Below are positions 48,901 through 59,917 of a DNA stretch of 64,000 nt, in pieces. The position numbers were made by a program, and so were the translations under genes. The DNA lies in assembly GCA_029718625.1 (NCBI GenBank), contig CM056383.1, forward strand, positions 69,833,895 to 69,897,894. The letters are read 5' to 3'. The stretch's first letter is position 1. Every line of letters starts with the position of its first letter. Source of the stretch: Synaphobranchus kaupii (lineage: Eukaryota > Chordata > Actinopteri > Anguilliformes > Synaphobranchidae). A model generated the notes under the pieces. The model did not search any database. It had not been told where the DNA came from and worked only from the letters and a program-made list of their open reading frames with translations.

Positions 48901-51900
48901 ACATTAGTCATTGTTAATTATTGGCTTGTATTTTATTAATATTGCATTACTTAATTATGTCTCATTATAACCGATTTGTATTAGGCTTACACAGGGCATG
49001 TAATAAGCATTTGAATAAGAACTGTTTCTAAGAAGGCATGAGGCAGAGAAACCCTGGTTAGACTGATACTGTGTGGATATAGTCCCATCTCCCAGCCTAA
49101 AAACATGGAGAGAGAGCACCTGCAGCTGTTAAACTGCCCTGGGCACATGCCAATGTCAGCCATATTCTGGTATGTGTGAATACCAGCTGCAAATGAGGGT
49201 TAAATGTCTGTGTGGATTTATGGTCTGGCTCAGCTCTCAGTATGTGTCTATGGTCTTGGTTAAATGCCTATGGACACCTCCCTATTCACAGCCCACAAAC
49301 ACACAACCTTGACTACAGGTGTTGCGCTGTAGTCAACATGCAGTATATATGATAGACCATGTAAGTTCTAGTTTAGTTCATATACTTACTTCATCCAGGT
49401 TGAAATTAGAGTGGGCAGCGCACACCTTACAATGATCAGTATCAAATTTACATCTGACCCTGTCTCCATCCTGGTCATGACTCAACAGTTTGATTGTGCG
49501 AGGACAGTTCCGTGCAATACTATCAAAAAATAATGAAATGCATGTTCATAAATTCTCACATTTTTAAAGAAGCAGTGCAATAACTTGTTAAATTAGTTTT
49601 TAATTCATAAATTTATAAATACATTTTAGCTTCCTGTAAAAGCATCAATAAATCATGGAATCATTGACGTTTCAAATCAATATCTTAGTTTTCATGTTAA
49701 TAGATGATACTAGATTATCTAATAAATATTACAATACCTAATTACAGGCAGGATAGTTATTACTGGAGGTCTGTTGGGAGCTCTGGTGTCCGACCTGATT
49801 CCCAGATCTACACTTGCCAACAAGTTCCAGCTGTCAGAGCCTGGATGTACATTCGACACCCAGCAACAATCACTGTACCTGTAAAAGTCACAACATCCAT
49901 TAATAATCTACATCCAGTGGTTCTCTGTAAAGATGATGCAAAAGGTCCAACCTTTTGCACACACTGCCTTCAACAGTGAAATTGTCAGGGTGCAGTAGGA
50001 ACTCAAAGCAGACAGCACGTCAAAAATAAACCCAAGTTTATTGAGGCAGAAAAACCAAGACAACAGGCGAAATCGTAGTCAGGAAGGCAGAGGTCAAAAA
50101 CCAGGAAGACATGGCAAAAGTTCAGAATCGTAAACCAAAGACAAAAACAGGAAGCAGGCCAAAGATAAGGAACACAGGTGGTCAGGTAGTAGGAAACAGG
50201 TAACTGGGGGAAAAGTGCTTGTCGCGAAACAGAGACAAAAATCTACTGAGACGAACTGGCACTGAACACAAGACAGAGTGGAACTTAATTACACAGAACT
50301 AACGAGTAAACGAGAGACAGGTGAACAGCAGGGCAGGTGAGGCACATAAGTAATCAGGAGCTGACACATAAGGCGGGGCGGACACAATGGGGAAGTAAAC
50401 ACAAGAGCACATGGATGGGAGAGGGCAAATGAAAACAATAACACACAAACAAAAACGAACATGACGAAACAGACGAACAGAAAAACACATCACAGGCTCA
50501 AATACTGAGTACTTACCTCCTGGCAGGAAATCCTAAATATAGCTAAATGTTCAATATAAATGGATCTGAGCTCTTTATTTTAGTCTTTAAGAATAAAAGC
50601 AGAGGAATAAAGACCAATGTAACGCTGTACCTACATTCACAAATACTCTGATTATTTTTTTGAGGTAGACCAATTATGGACTTACCTCATTTCAAAAACG
50701 TTGTTGGTTGACACGTTAACAGCCAGGATTCCCTCAGATTGACAGGCCTCGTTTCCACTGGAAAGGGCTTTGATGTCAGATGAAATAATGTTCCCACAGT
50801 CCCCACTGGAGCATTTCCAATCGTTAGACAGGGTACATGAGCCCAGGTAGTTCTGCCTGAAGTGCAAGTCCACCTGCAAATCAAATATCAATTCATCATA
50901 GTCAGTGGGTGTTATCCATGTTTGAACAATTATAGCGTAACATTATCGTTTTACTGATTCACTATTTATTAGCAAATGTTGATATAATCATGTAGGCTAT
51001 TGGTCAACTAAGAATTTAATCAATAGATAGTCCTCAACCTTAGCCACTCTTACTGCAGGTTTACCTATGGGCTAGTTAGTTACTCTATTACTACAGGTTT
51101 ACCTATGGGCTAGTTAGTTACTCTCTTACTACAGGCTTACCTATGGGCTAGTTAGTTACTCTCTTACTACAGGTTTACCTATGGGCTAGTTAGTTACTCT
51201 CTTACTACAGGTTTATTTAACGGAATTAATCTGCCTTCACTAACAGATTCATAGTCAAGCACAGCATGTAGTTTGTTTCATTAGATAATTTGCTTACACC
51301 GTTTCACAAACCCTTGGTTTTACATTTACATTTTACATCAAGTATAATTCATTACATATTTATTTTTTACTAAATACAGTGCCTTACAAGAGTATTCTTC
51401 CTGTGATATATGTACAAACCCCAATTCCAAAAAAGTTTGGACAGTATGTAAAATGCACATAAAAGGAGAAAGCAGTGATTTGTAAATTCTCTACCTATTC
51501 CGAAGTTGATGCCTGCAACACGTTCCAAAAAAGTTGGGACAGGGGCAAAAAAAAAAAGACTGAGAAGCAAAAAAAAACACCTGTTTGGAACATTTCACAG
51601 GTAAACAGGTGATGCTGTCATGACTGGGTAAAAAAGGATATCAAAAGACTTGATATCTTATTTTCAGGTACTCTTAGAAGCGATACTATAACCTCTCTGC
51701 CTTTGAATAGATCTCTATCGGAATTGGGGGGTGGGACTAGATTGAGCTGTAAATTACACGGGAATAGTATGGAACCCATGGTTGGCTAAATGGCTGTAAG
51801 TCATCAAGGGTCTGAAGTATCAAATGAGCCTCAAACCATCACTCTGCTGCCAGATATTCAGTAGATATGCATGGATCTCTTTAAGGATGGTTTCTCCTGA

Positions 51901-52274
51901 CTATTTTTCCTATTGAACTCTATGGACAAATAAGTCATGAGAAATGCATAGCTATTTCTGACAATGTGGCTTAAGAGGGTAAATGATCACTCTAAACATG
52001 AAAAGCACCTAATCAAGAAAAATTCTGGGATTCAGTTGTGGATGGAATGAAAACCAGCATACACAGGACATTTGGAAGTTTGGAAACAACTGCCCTAGAC
52101 CACAGATCTGCATTACAAAGGGAACAGCTAATCCTTATTTCACAGACGTGGATAGCCGTTCCAATTTTAATGCAATTTTGTGCTCTTGGGGTTTAAACCT
52201 GAGGTTTAAACTTTGGCGAAGCACACTGCAATTGACCCAATAAGGCTTATGTGTATATTATTATTATTATTATT

Positions 52275-52332
<58 letters not shown>

Positions 52333-52471
52333 GTAGTAATTTATACCCTACCAGGATAAATCCGTACTGGTCCTGTCCCCTTGGGTGATAGGTCATGAGG
52401 CCGCCACCAAAGTGGGCGCAAGAGATGCCGGTGAGCAGAACCAGGAGCAGCAGCAGCGTGTAGGGAGCCAT
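42914..52471 (-). CDS. ZP-domain membrane protein, gene B (13 exons, 713 aa)
   Basis: Exons in transcription order: 52471-52352, 50873-50686, 49878-49738, 49519-49390, 48808-48601, 48416-48275, 46391-46239, 45536-45478, 44875-44700, 44567-44167, 44043-43947, 43848-43677, 43068-42914. Every exon has the same length and phase as its gene A partner, and the frame is open. The product has the same layout: signal peptide, cysteine-rich N-terminal region, ZP module, RLKR cleavage site, membrane helix and short tail. By eye about 53 of 713 residues differ. Exon 6 is the most changed (12 of 48), then exons 4, 5 and 7; exons 8-13 differ at about 13 of 350. Some donors are weaker but valid (exon 6 ends TTG/GTAAGG). 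It is a working paralogue by sequence. Function is unknown, as for gene A; an extracellular filament or coat role is inferred from the ZP module. Confidence 0.87.
45101..45304. mobile_element. hAT-like MITE in gene B intron 8
   Basis: 204 bp with inverted ends CAGCGGTGTCAAACTCGTTC and CAGGGGTGTCAAACTCATTC, nearly self-complementary throughout. It is flanked by the 8-bp duplication CTATACAG (45093-45100 and 45305-45312), the length typical of hAT transposition. Gene A has the empty site (CTGTATAG near 18592). Confidence 0.88.
46520..47960. other. Extra sequence in gene B intron 6
   Basis: Gene A's intron 6 is 568 bp, while gene B's is 1.85 kb because of this stretch, which has no partner in gene A. 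It contains a MITE-like element (47213-47741) and a GAGAGTGCATGAGAGTGCAT microrepeat (47291-47335). The rest (46540-47200) is unidentified. Confidence 0.65.
47213..47741. mobile_element. MITE-like element with CAATCTCAAT inverted ends
   Basis: The left end reads ACAATCTCAATTTCCACCCT. The right end, on the opposite strand, reads CCAATCTCAATGTTCACACT. Both are followed by a CACAGACTTTG box. The 164-codon minus-strand frame inside is not conserved-looking coding sequence. I could not identify a target duplication. Confidence 0.55.
47980..48255. repeat. GTTTATTGCATGTATGG imperfect tandem repeat, gene B intron 6
   Basis: Imperfect 17-35 bp units containing TTTATT(A/G)CATGTATGG. The inverse-oriented counterpart is in gene A intron 6 (about 16945-17185). 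Confidence 0.8.
49983..50494. mobile_element. LTR-like insertion in gene B intron 2
   Basis: 512 bp with ends TGTCAGGGTGCAG and ACACATCACA, absent from gene A's intron 2. The flanks do not form a clear target duplication, and adjacent intron sequence present in gene A is missing, so a small deletion probably accompanied or followed the insertion. Confidence 0.6.
51048..51220. repeat. 38-bp minisatellite in gene B intron 1
   Basis: About four to five units, reverse complement of the array at 13750-14157. Confidence 0.93.
51411..51970. mobile_element. DNA-transposon-like repeats in gene B intron 1
   Basis: 51411-51635 begins ACAAACCCCAATTCCAAAAA, a very common fish nonautonomous transposon end, with internal repeats (GTTCCAAAAAAGTTGGGACA). 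51645-51970 matches 35155-35470. Neither is coding. Confidence 0.55.
51950..52088 (-). repeat. Interspersed repeat shared with 63778-63960
   Basis: Reverse complement of the repeat near the right end of the window. Both contain GGAAACAACTGCCCTAG or GGTTCTCAATCCTGG-like ends and the internal AAAAGCACCTAAT(C/T)AAGAAAA segment. A related end (GGTTCCCAAACTTGG) is near 11301. Confidence 0.6.
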
Positions 52472-52532
52472 GTTGTCTGAATCGCTCTTCTTTTTCAGGA
52501 GTGATATGTCATTCAGACGCATGCATGTCTGC

Positions 52533-52539
52533 TTTTATA
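52533..52539 (-). promoter_or_regulatory. TATA box of ZP gene B
   Basis: TATAAAA on the minus strand in the same GGGAGACTATAAAAGCAGAC context as gene A. The promoter is alignable with gene A's for about 90 bp upstream, up to about 52620-52640. Confidence 0.75.
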
Positions 52540-52640
52540 GTCTCCCAATGTGTCAAAATTGCATAACATCATCTCTGGAATGAAGACTAAGTTTCATTCC
52601 TGTGGCGTAATTGGCATAATCAGCTTGAAAATCCGAACAT

Positions 52641-53257
52641 ACTGTACGAGTTATTACAGTAATTGAAGACATCTTTTGTCCGTTGGACATTTTAATTAAT
52701 AAAACTGAAATGGCGTACAAATACATAAAAATAATAACTTATTCAACTTCTGTGTGTTGTTCTTTAATACGTACAGTCCATATTTGTCATTCCATTGTCT
52801 TTTATAGATAATTTTAAAAAAATTTAAAGTCACAAATCAAGTAAAATTGCATGTGCCCGAGCTTAACTGCTGTGTCTTCATATTCTGAATACACTCTGTG
52901 TCCACAGGGTCGAAAATGACCCACCGTCAACAGACCCCTTGTGATAAAGCTTCTTCATTGAGTTTTAAACCCTAAATCTATTTTTCATGTAGAGACAACC
53001 AGTTATTTATCAATAAATCAAAAGAATAACTGTTTTCCTACTACACAGTCCAGACAGACTGTATTTCTTCAGTCTACACCACTCATTTTTACTATGAAAC
53101 ACACATTATAATTGATTTGTTTGCTTTAATAAATGTGTGTTCATTTTGATTATGACTTCTGATTTCATAAATGCAATGTTAAAAAAAGGCTCATGAGATC
53201 ATTTTTGTCCCTTCACGGTGTACTGTTTTTATAAAAAATGTTTTAAAAAATGCACTT
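52641..53257. other. Unannotated stretch upstream of gene B
   Basis: AT-rich sequence with no recognised gene or element. It has no counterpart in gene A's upstream region, which is occupied by the transposon. Confidence 0.6.
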
Positions 53258-53948
53258 TTACATTACATTAAATCATTTGGCAGACGCTTTTATCCAAAGT
53301 GATGTACAATAAGTACATACTGAAGGTCATTGAAGCGACTACAAAGCAGATCCGACAAAGCACACCTTTCTCATAACGTTGGAGCTATCCCTAGTAATGA
53401 ACATTGAATATAGTACACACAGTCTGCTATGCATTCTGAACTATGAAATAGCAAAAAACACAAGCTAACTAGAAAACAAGCAAAAAACAGGAAACAAGTA
53501 CTATGGAATTAGTCCTAGATAGGTAGGTTAGTCGAGGTGAAGTCTGAAAAAGTGCGTCTTCAGACCACAACGGAAAACAGGCAGTGTTTGAGCCGAGCGT
53601 AGAGGAGTGAGGAGTTTGTTCCACCACTGGGGAGCTAGGGTGGAAAAGCTCCGCAGTCGGGACGAGCGGGAGCCGTTAACACGGAGGGAGGGAAGTGCAA
53701 GTCGCCCTGCAGCAGCAGAGCGAAGTAGTCGAGCAGGAGCGTAGTGCTGGATTAAGTCCTGTAGGTAGGAGGGGCCTGACCTTTTGGCTGCAGTGTAGGC
53801 CAGGGTCAGAACTCTGAACCTGATCCTGGCCACGACCGGCAGCCAGTGGAGTGACCTCAGCAGGGGGGTGACGTGGGAGAACTTCGGGAGGTTGAACACA
53901 AGCCGAGCAGCCGTGTTCTGGACCAGTTGTAGTGGCAGAATGCAGCTC
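53258..53948 (-). pseudogene. 5'-truncated L2 LINE fragment (C-terminus of RT ORF)
   Basis: An open frame at 53965-53528 matches the last ~140 residues of the L2 at 37111-40029 (SLHWLPVVARIRFRVLTLAY; FSTLAPQWWNKL). It is followed by a decayed 3' UTR and the tail GCAGACGCTTTTATCC plus ACATTACATT. The 5' truncation removes all catalytic motifs, as expected from incomplete reverse transcription. Confidence 0.88.
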
Positions 53949-54204
53949 CCTAAGCATTCCATCAAAATTCTGAAGCCTCAAAGTACAATTCTTCTCATGA
54001 AGAGGGTTATTTTTGCTGATATACATATCATACATCATTTTAAAACTTATTTTGTGTTCTTTGAACTTACACTACTATGGGTAGCACCAGCCAAAACTGT
54101 AGATAGTTATTAAGCTTTTTATACAGGCGTTGCGAAATTGCCTTATTACATCATAAGAGGTGAAAGGTTAAGTTCTATTGATCTCAAGGTACCGATCATA
54201 ATAC

Positions 54205-55881
54205 TGTCAATCTCGCGCAGCTAGACCAATGAGGGAATAGCTCGGAGCGAAGGTTTAAGTGTGATGTTTTCCGCTGTTGCTGTGGGAAAAGGTAAGAGTT
54301 CTGTTGAAATATTACCGTTCTTGCACCCGGGTGAGACTGCTCTTTAGATTCATGGGATCAGCTAATAATTGACCATGTGTCAAAGGCAATAGTACCAGTT
54401 TGCCCTCCGCTTTAAGTCTGGGCTGGGCTGACCCCAGCGTATCCAAAAAGGCAGCCTGTGTACATTACATTGACTGTCAGCCACCAATGCTGATTCTATA
54501 CTAATTTATCTGACTCCAATTTAATTATTAATATCTAATTGCTATGTAAAATTTACATTTGATTTGCTAAAGGACTCCCGTACTCTTGAGCCTGTTCTCT
54601 GAACCCGCTGCTTCCACCGGGTGCTACATACGGCCGTTTATGTACACCTCTCACGGCTGACTAGATATCTGCGTTTATCTCAGAGGTTGCGGAAGAGGCC
54701 ACTTCGTGAGGTATAACCTATCCAATAAGGCTCAGGGACCCAAGAAGGTAATATTGGCGACCCCCGTTCTCAACATGTATAAGCGCCATGCGGAGATTAT
54801 CTAATTTAAGACATAGTTCTACGGGTGCAATACTCCGTGATACATTAAGCTTAAATAGACAACCTCCCTAGACCAGCTGAGGGGGTAACCCAGACTGAGG
54901 AAATTAATCAACTCATTACCTGTTAACAGAGATAGTATGTCTATTTCAGAGAAACCACACAAATCAAGTTTAACGATTTTGTTTACCACGTTGGTTATTT
55001 ACTTAAATATAATCAATTACAGTTACAGACATATTCAAATAGAGTACAGAGTAAAATACATTGTCATACCTGGCAATCACTACACACAAGACACAAGGTG
55101 AGATGTGCGGGAGAGTCTGACTACAGCTTCCCCTAGGTCTTTGTTTCCTCTGCTTATATGCCCAAATTCTGCATTTGATCTGACTGAAGACGGTCGTAAA
55201 TCCATAAACTGGCCAGAAATAGTTAAATTGCACTCAAAACGATATCAAACATGAGTAGGTCTACGTTCGTGTTGTCATGAGAATCCCATCTCTGCATAGT
55301 TTTCAGATGTGATTAATATTAATGCCACGAACAGTCCCAGAATTCCTGTTGAGAATATTACATTATACCCCAGTTTCCCCTGTTCAGTCAGGTATATTAA
55401 CTGTATGTATTTGCTAATGTAACACTCAGAAATTGAACAATATATGGAAAAAGTATCCCTCTGGAAAAAGAGTGTATAATGTATGTTCCAGTGTCCAGAC
55501 TATTTCCAGTGTACTATGTAGCAAAAATATTCATCACATTTGAAGGTTTTTAGGCTTTTTTGAAGACAAAAGCAGTCTGTACTGTTATATTATGCTGTGT
55601 GGGCACTATTTGAAGGAAAGGGATGTGGCCTGCCTCAGTGACGTCAGGTGGGGGCACTCTTGTACTGTCCATGTGCTTAGTTTTAAGACAGTCCAAGGGT
55701 TTCTCCCAGAATCATAAAATCCTAGGACATTCTTGGACGTCATAAAGCTCAGGCCAGATGGTCCCAGTAGACATCCCTGCACCGGATGCTTGGCTTTACG
55801 GCTCCCCAGAATCACAGGGTTCCACCTCCCGGTGTTGTGTTCTCTCAGGTGCCCTGGGATATCTAATACTAATGTCTTACA
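54205..55881. mobile_element. LTR-like element copy 3 (TGT...ACA)
   Basis: 1677 bp with ends TGTCAATCTCGCGC and GTCTTACA, flanked by ATAC on both sides (54201-54204 and 55882-55885). It has the same orientation as copy 1 but is clearly more diverged, with indels. A different 4-bp duplication at each complete copy shows they are independent insertions. Confidence 0.78.
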
Positions 55882-55899
55882 ATACTATTGGATAGGTGA

Positions 55900-56185
55900 G
55901 ATTGTAAGCTTTCCATAAATATATGACTTCATCATAGTCTGCTTTGGTTAACTGTTTTTATATGAGTTTTAATTTTTTTTAAAAATTTTAAAACATGAAA
56001 AACATATAATGATGGAGGGATGAAAAAAGGAGTGATAGCACATAGAAAGCTACCATTGCCGCAATGCTATCATACATTTTCTAATACTAGGGACATATAC
56101 ACATCCAAAAAATCACTGAGACATCGTCCCCCCAAGTGGGCATTACCACCCCCCAGGCTCATGGACTATTTCTGTTCTGTGGCCG
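55900..56185. other. Unannotated stretch
   Basis: No gene or recognised repeat seen. It lies between LTR-like copy 3 and the inverted block C segment. Confidence 0.55.
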
Positions 56186-56940
56186 GAATGGACCAGTACG
56201 CTATACCGGGACTTCTACGTTTTGCTTATATGAGTAGCTACCGACCGGCACATCAGCCTTCTGCTACTTCTTTCTAGCATTCTGCTACTTCTCACAAACG
56301 GTTTTATTCCCTTCTCATCACCCTAATCACAGGACATGTGAAGAAAAGCAATGATATTGCAATGATCTACAGAGACATTTCTGGGGTTCAAGCTTGAGTT
56401 TTATATTTCAGTTCAGCCCTCATCAAGCCATTTGCCTACTGTTTTGTTTGCCAGCTAGCTACCTGAAGCGAAATAATTATGTTTTTGTAAAATATGTTTC
56501 GTTTCTGGAAAGACCTGCTTAGTCTAACCTCTATAATGACAGCTTTTCAAAACGGGTGTTGAAACAGTAGGCTTTGCAGGACATTCTTTGGTGGAGCAAA
56601 ATTGTTCCCCTGGAGATGTGCGTGTTAACATTTGCAAACAAAACATATCTAAAGAATCTGACCTAGCCTGTAGGAATAGGCTGTTATGCTCATACCCCAC
56701 AAATTCAATGTAACATCATCTCTCGCATGTAGATTCAGTGAATAAGGTAGCAGTCGTCCCCCTTTTTTTGGATAACGAAAAATTTGTGATACATTTTTTG
56801 ACACATTTAAACTTTAAGCTACATAGAACAAAAAAAACTGGTGCAGTCATGCTTTTATCAACTCAGGAATATGTCAAAAAATCTGTCTTTGTCTTTTAGT
56901 GACACAGAGAATCATAATAATAATAATAATAATGGATCAG
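56186..56940 (-). repeat. Inverted copy of part of block C
   Basis: Reverse complement of about 7690-8385 (and of 1790-2480), with more divergence than between the direct copies. It ends at the TTA/AAT repeat, where a Tc1 element begins. It extends the right arm of the inverted duplication beyond the ZP gene. Confidence 0.8.
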
Positions 56941-56945
56941 ACTTA

Positions 56946-57690
<745 letters not shown>

Positions 57691-57729
57691 TTGCGCCTGC
57701 CTTTCCTTATTTCTGCGGTTGTTCGTTCT

Positions 57730-58090
57730 TTTCATTATATCAGGGCACTTTTCATTATGACAGGGCACTTTTCATTATGACAGGGCACTCTGACGGATTT
57801 TCCATGTTCCACACCGGGGTTTCTTTTCAATATGACAGGGCACTTTTCATTATGACAGGGCACTCTATCGGATATTCCATGTTCCACACCAGGGCACTTT
57901 TCATTATGACAGGGCACTCTATCGGATATTCCATGTTCCACACCGGGGTTTCTTTTCATTATGACAGGGCAATCTATCGGATATTCCATGTTCCACACCG
58001 GGGTGTCTTTTCATTATGACAGGGCACTTTTCATTATGACAGGGCAATCTATCGGATATTCCATGTTCCACACCGGGGTTTCTTTTCATT
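57730..58090. repeat. ~53-bp minisatellite (ATTATGACAGGGCA)
   Basis: Units combine TTTTCATTATGACAGGGCAC with GGATATTCCATGTTCCACAC and CGGGGTTTC. Whole and partial units alternate, about eight in all. Confidence 0.92.
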
Positions 58091-58233
58091 CCGGTACTTA
58101 GTGATTGCACCTGTTTTAGGTTTCCTCTCTCTATTTAAGCTCAGGATTTCCTCTTTCCTGTGCTTGGCTATTATTTACACATAGCCGGTAAGGTATAGGA
58201 CAGCAATAACTGCCAGAGATAGGACTAATATAC

Positions 58234-58622
58234 CCATTGTCGATGATGTGGTAAAATGTGCGGTGGTTGGGGTTGTCTTCGGGTGTGGCTTTGCAGGACA
58301 CAGTGTTTTTAAGGGATGATGTTGATTTTATTTCCATGAAGATCATTTCTGTCAGCCTTACTTCTATAGGGTAACTACTGGGGTCCACTCTTCTATTATA
58401 ATGGCGACTGTGGAAGAACTCAAACTGGAAAGAGGACCTGCCAAAGCCCTCCTCCATGAACAAAGTGGCCAGTTTGTGTGCCTTGAAGTCTGAAGATACA
58501 ATATCCTTTTTGGGGTAGCTACACGAGAACTCAACCTCCACATCGTCTGTCCTGGTAATGATATCGTCTGGATTTTGTGCCTTCACAATTTTATTTATGA
58601 AGGTCACATTGTTGTTGCCCTC
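58234..58622 (-). pseudogene. Third ZP gene relic: exon 10 only
   Basis: Matches exon 10 of genes A and B with both splice sites intact (TTACAG acceptor, GG/GTATAT donor). It is 389 nt long instead of 401, because a 12-nt in-frame deletion removes the four residues LFVE before SCKATPED. Downstream exons 11-13 are absent: after a few bases the sequence becomes unrelated. Upstream, intron 9 sequence stops near 58740. Without the signal peptide, ZP-N or anchor it cannot encode the family protein. Confidence 0.85.
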
Positions 58623-58924
58623 CTGTAATAATGATTAAAATATATTTAAATGCATTTAGAATTTACCTTTTACCCTTTTACCTTTTCATATTTAGCATGT
58701 AGCATTCAACATTAAAAATTTTATTTAAAAAGTTGGTGTTACATCCGCCGCCTTCCTTCCTATCCACCTCCCTTTTGTGCTCCTTGTTTTTCACATTCCT
58801 CTCGTTCCATGGCATGTCTTTTTTTACATGCATTTTGCACGCACGCTCATTATCTCTCATTATTCCTCTACTGATCTCCCGCCGAACCTGCTTCAACCCT
58901 ATATATCACCTTCTCTGTCATTTT

Positions 58925-59400
58925 AGCCCATGTATCCAAAGTCACAATTAATATAACATTTTTTATAATGTTACAGGACAATATCATTGATATTAGTATA
59001 AATTATTATTGGCTTGTATTTTATTAATTTTGCATTACTTAATTATGTCTCGTTATAACTGATTTCTATTAGGCTTGCATAGGCATGTATTTAGCATTTG
59101 AATAAGAACTGTTTCTAAGAAGGCATGAGGCAGAGAAACCCTGGTTAGACTGATACTGTGTGGATATAGTCCCATTTCCCAGCCTAAAAATAGAGAGAGC
59201 ACCTGCAGCTGTTAAACTGCCCTGGGCACATGCCAATGTCAGCCATATTCTGGTATGTGTGAATATCAGCTGCAAATGAGGGACTGTGGGGTTAAATGTC
59301 TGTGGATTTATGGTCTGCCTCAACTCTCAGTATGTGTCTGTGGTCTTGGTTAAATGCCTATGGACACCTCCCTATTCACACGCCAGCCCGACTACAGGTG
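58925..59400 (-). pseudogene. Third ZP gene relic: intron 4 sequence
   Basis: Matches intron 4 of gene B (about 48830-49330) in order and orientation, but neighbouring exons 4 and 5 are missing. With exon 10 only 300 bp downstream, a deletion removed exons 5-9. The 180 bp between (58741-58924) are unrelated sequence. Confidence 0.8.
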
Positions 59401-59420
59401 TTGCCCAGTATTACTCAACA

Positions 59421-59670
59421 TACATTTGAAGTCGGAAGTTTACATACACTTAGGTTGAAGTCATAAAAACTCATTTTTAACCATTCTACAGATTTCATGT
59501 TAGCAAACTATAGCGTTGGCAAGTCCGTTAGAACATCTATTTTGTGCATGACAGAAGTAATTTTTCCCAACAATTGTTTACAAACAGATTATTTCACTTT
59601 TAATTCACTATATCACAATTCCAGTGGGTCACAAGTTTACATACACTAAGTTGACTGTGCCTTTAAATTT
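59421..59670 (+). mobile_element. Sleeping Beauty-type Tc1 end (IR/DR)
   Basis: Starts TACATTTGAAGTCGGAAGTT and contains the inner direct repeat CCAGTGGGTCACAAGTTTAC near 59621, with the TTGACTGTGCCTTTAAA boundary. These are the two direct-repeat binding sites that define the IR/DR group of fish Tc1 elements, of which Sleeping Beauty was built. The transposase and other end are absent. Confidence 0.85.
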
Positions 59671-59794
59671 TTTATATTTGGTCTCATATCCTTTGGCTTT
59701 GCATGCCATGACTTCCTGATGTCTGCGACCCAACAACATCAAAAGACTCTATCTTATTTTCTGGTACTCTTACAAGCGATACTATAATGTCTAG

Positions 59795-59917
59795 GGTAAA
59801 AATATAGGGGCTAGGGTAATATCAAGGGTACTAGGGTAATATCAAGGGTACTAGGGTAAAATCAAGGGGACTAGGGTAAAATTAAGGGGGCTAGGGTAAA
59901 ATCAAGGGGACTAGGGT
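59795..59917. repeat. 21-bp minisatellite, left part
   Basis: About six units of GGGGACTAGGGTAAAATCAA. It is split from the main array by the insertion at 59918. Confidence 0.92.
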
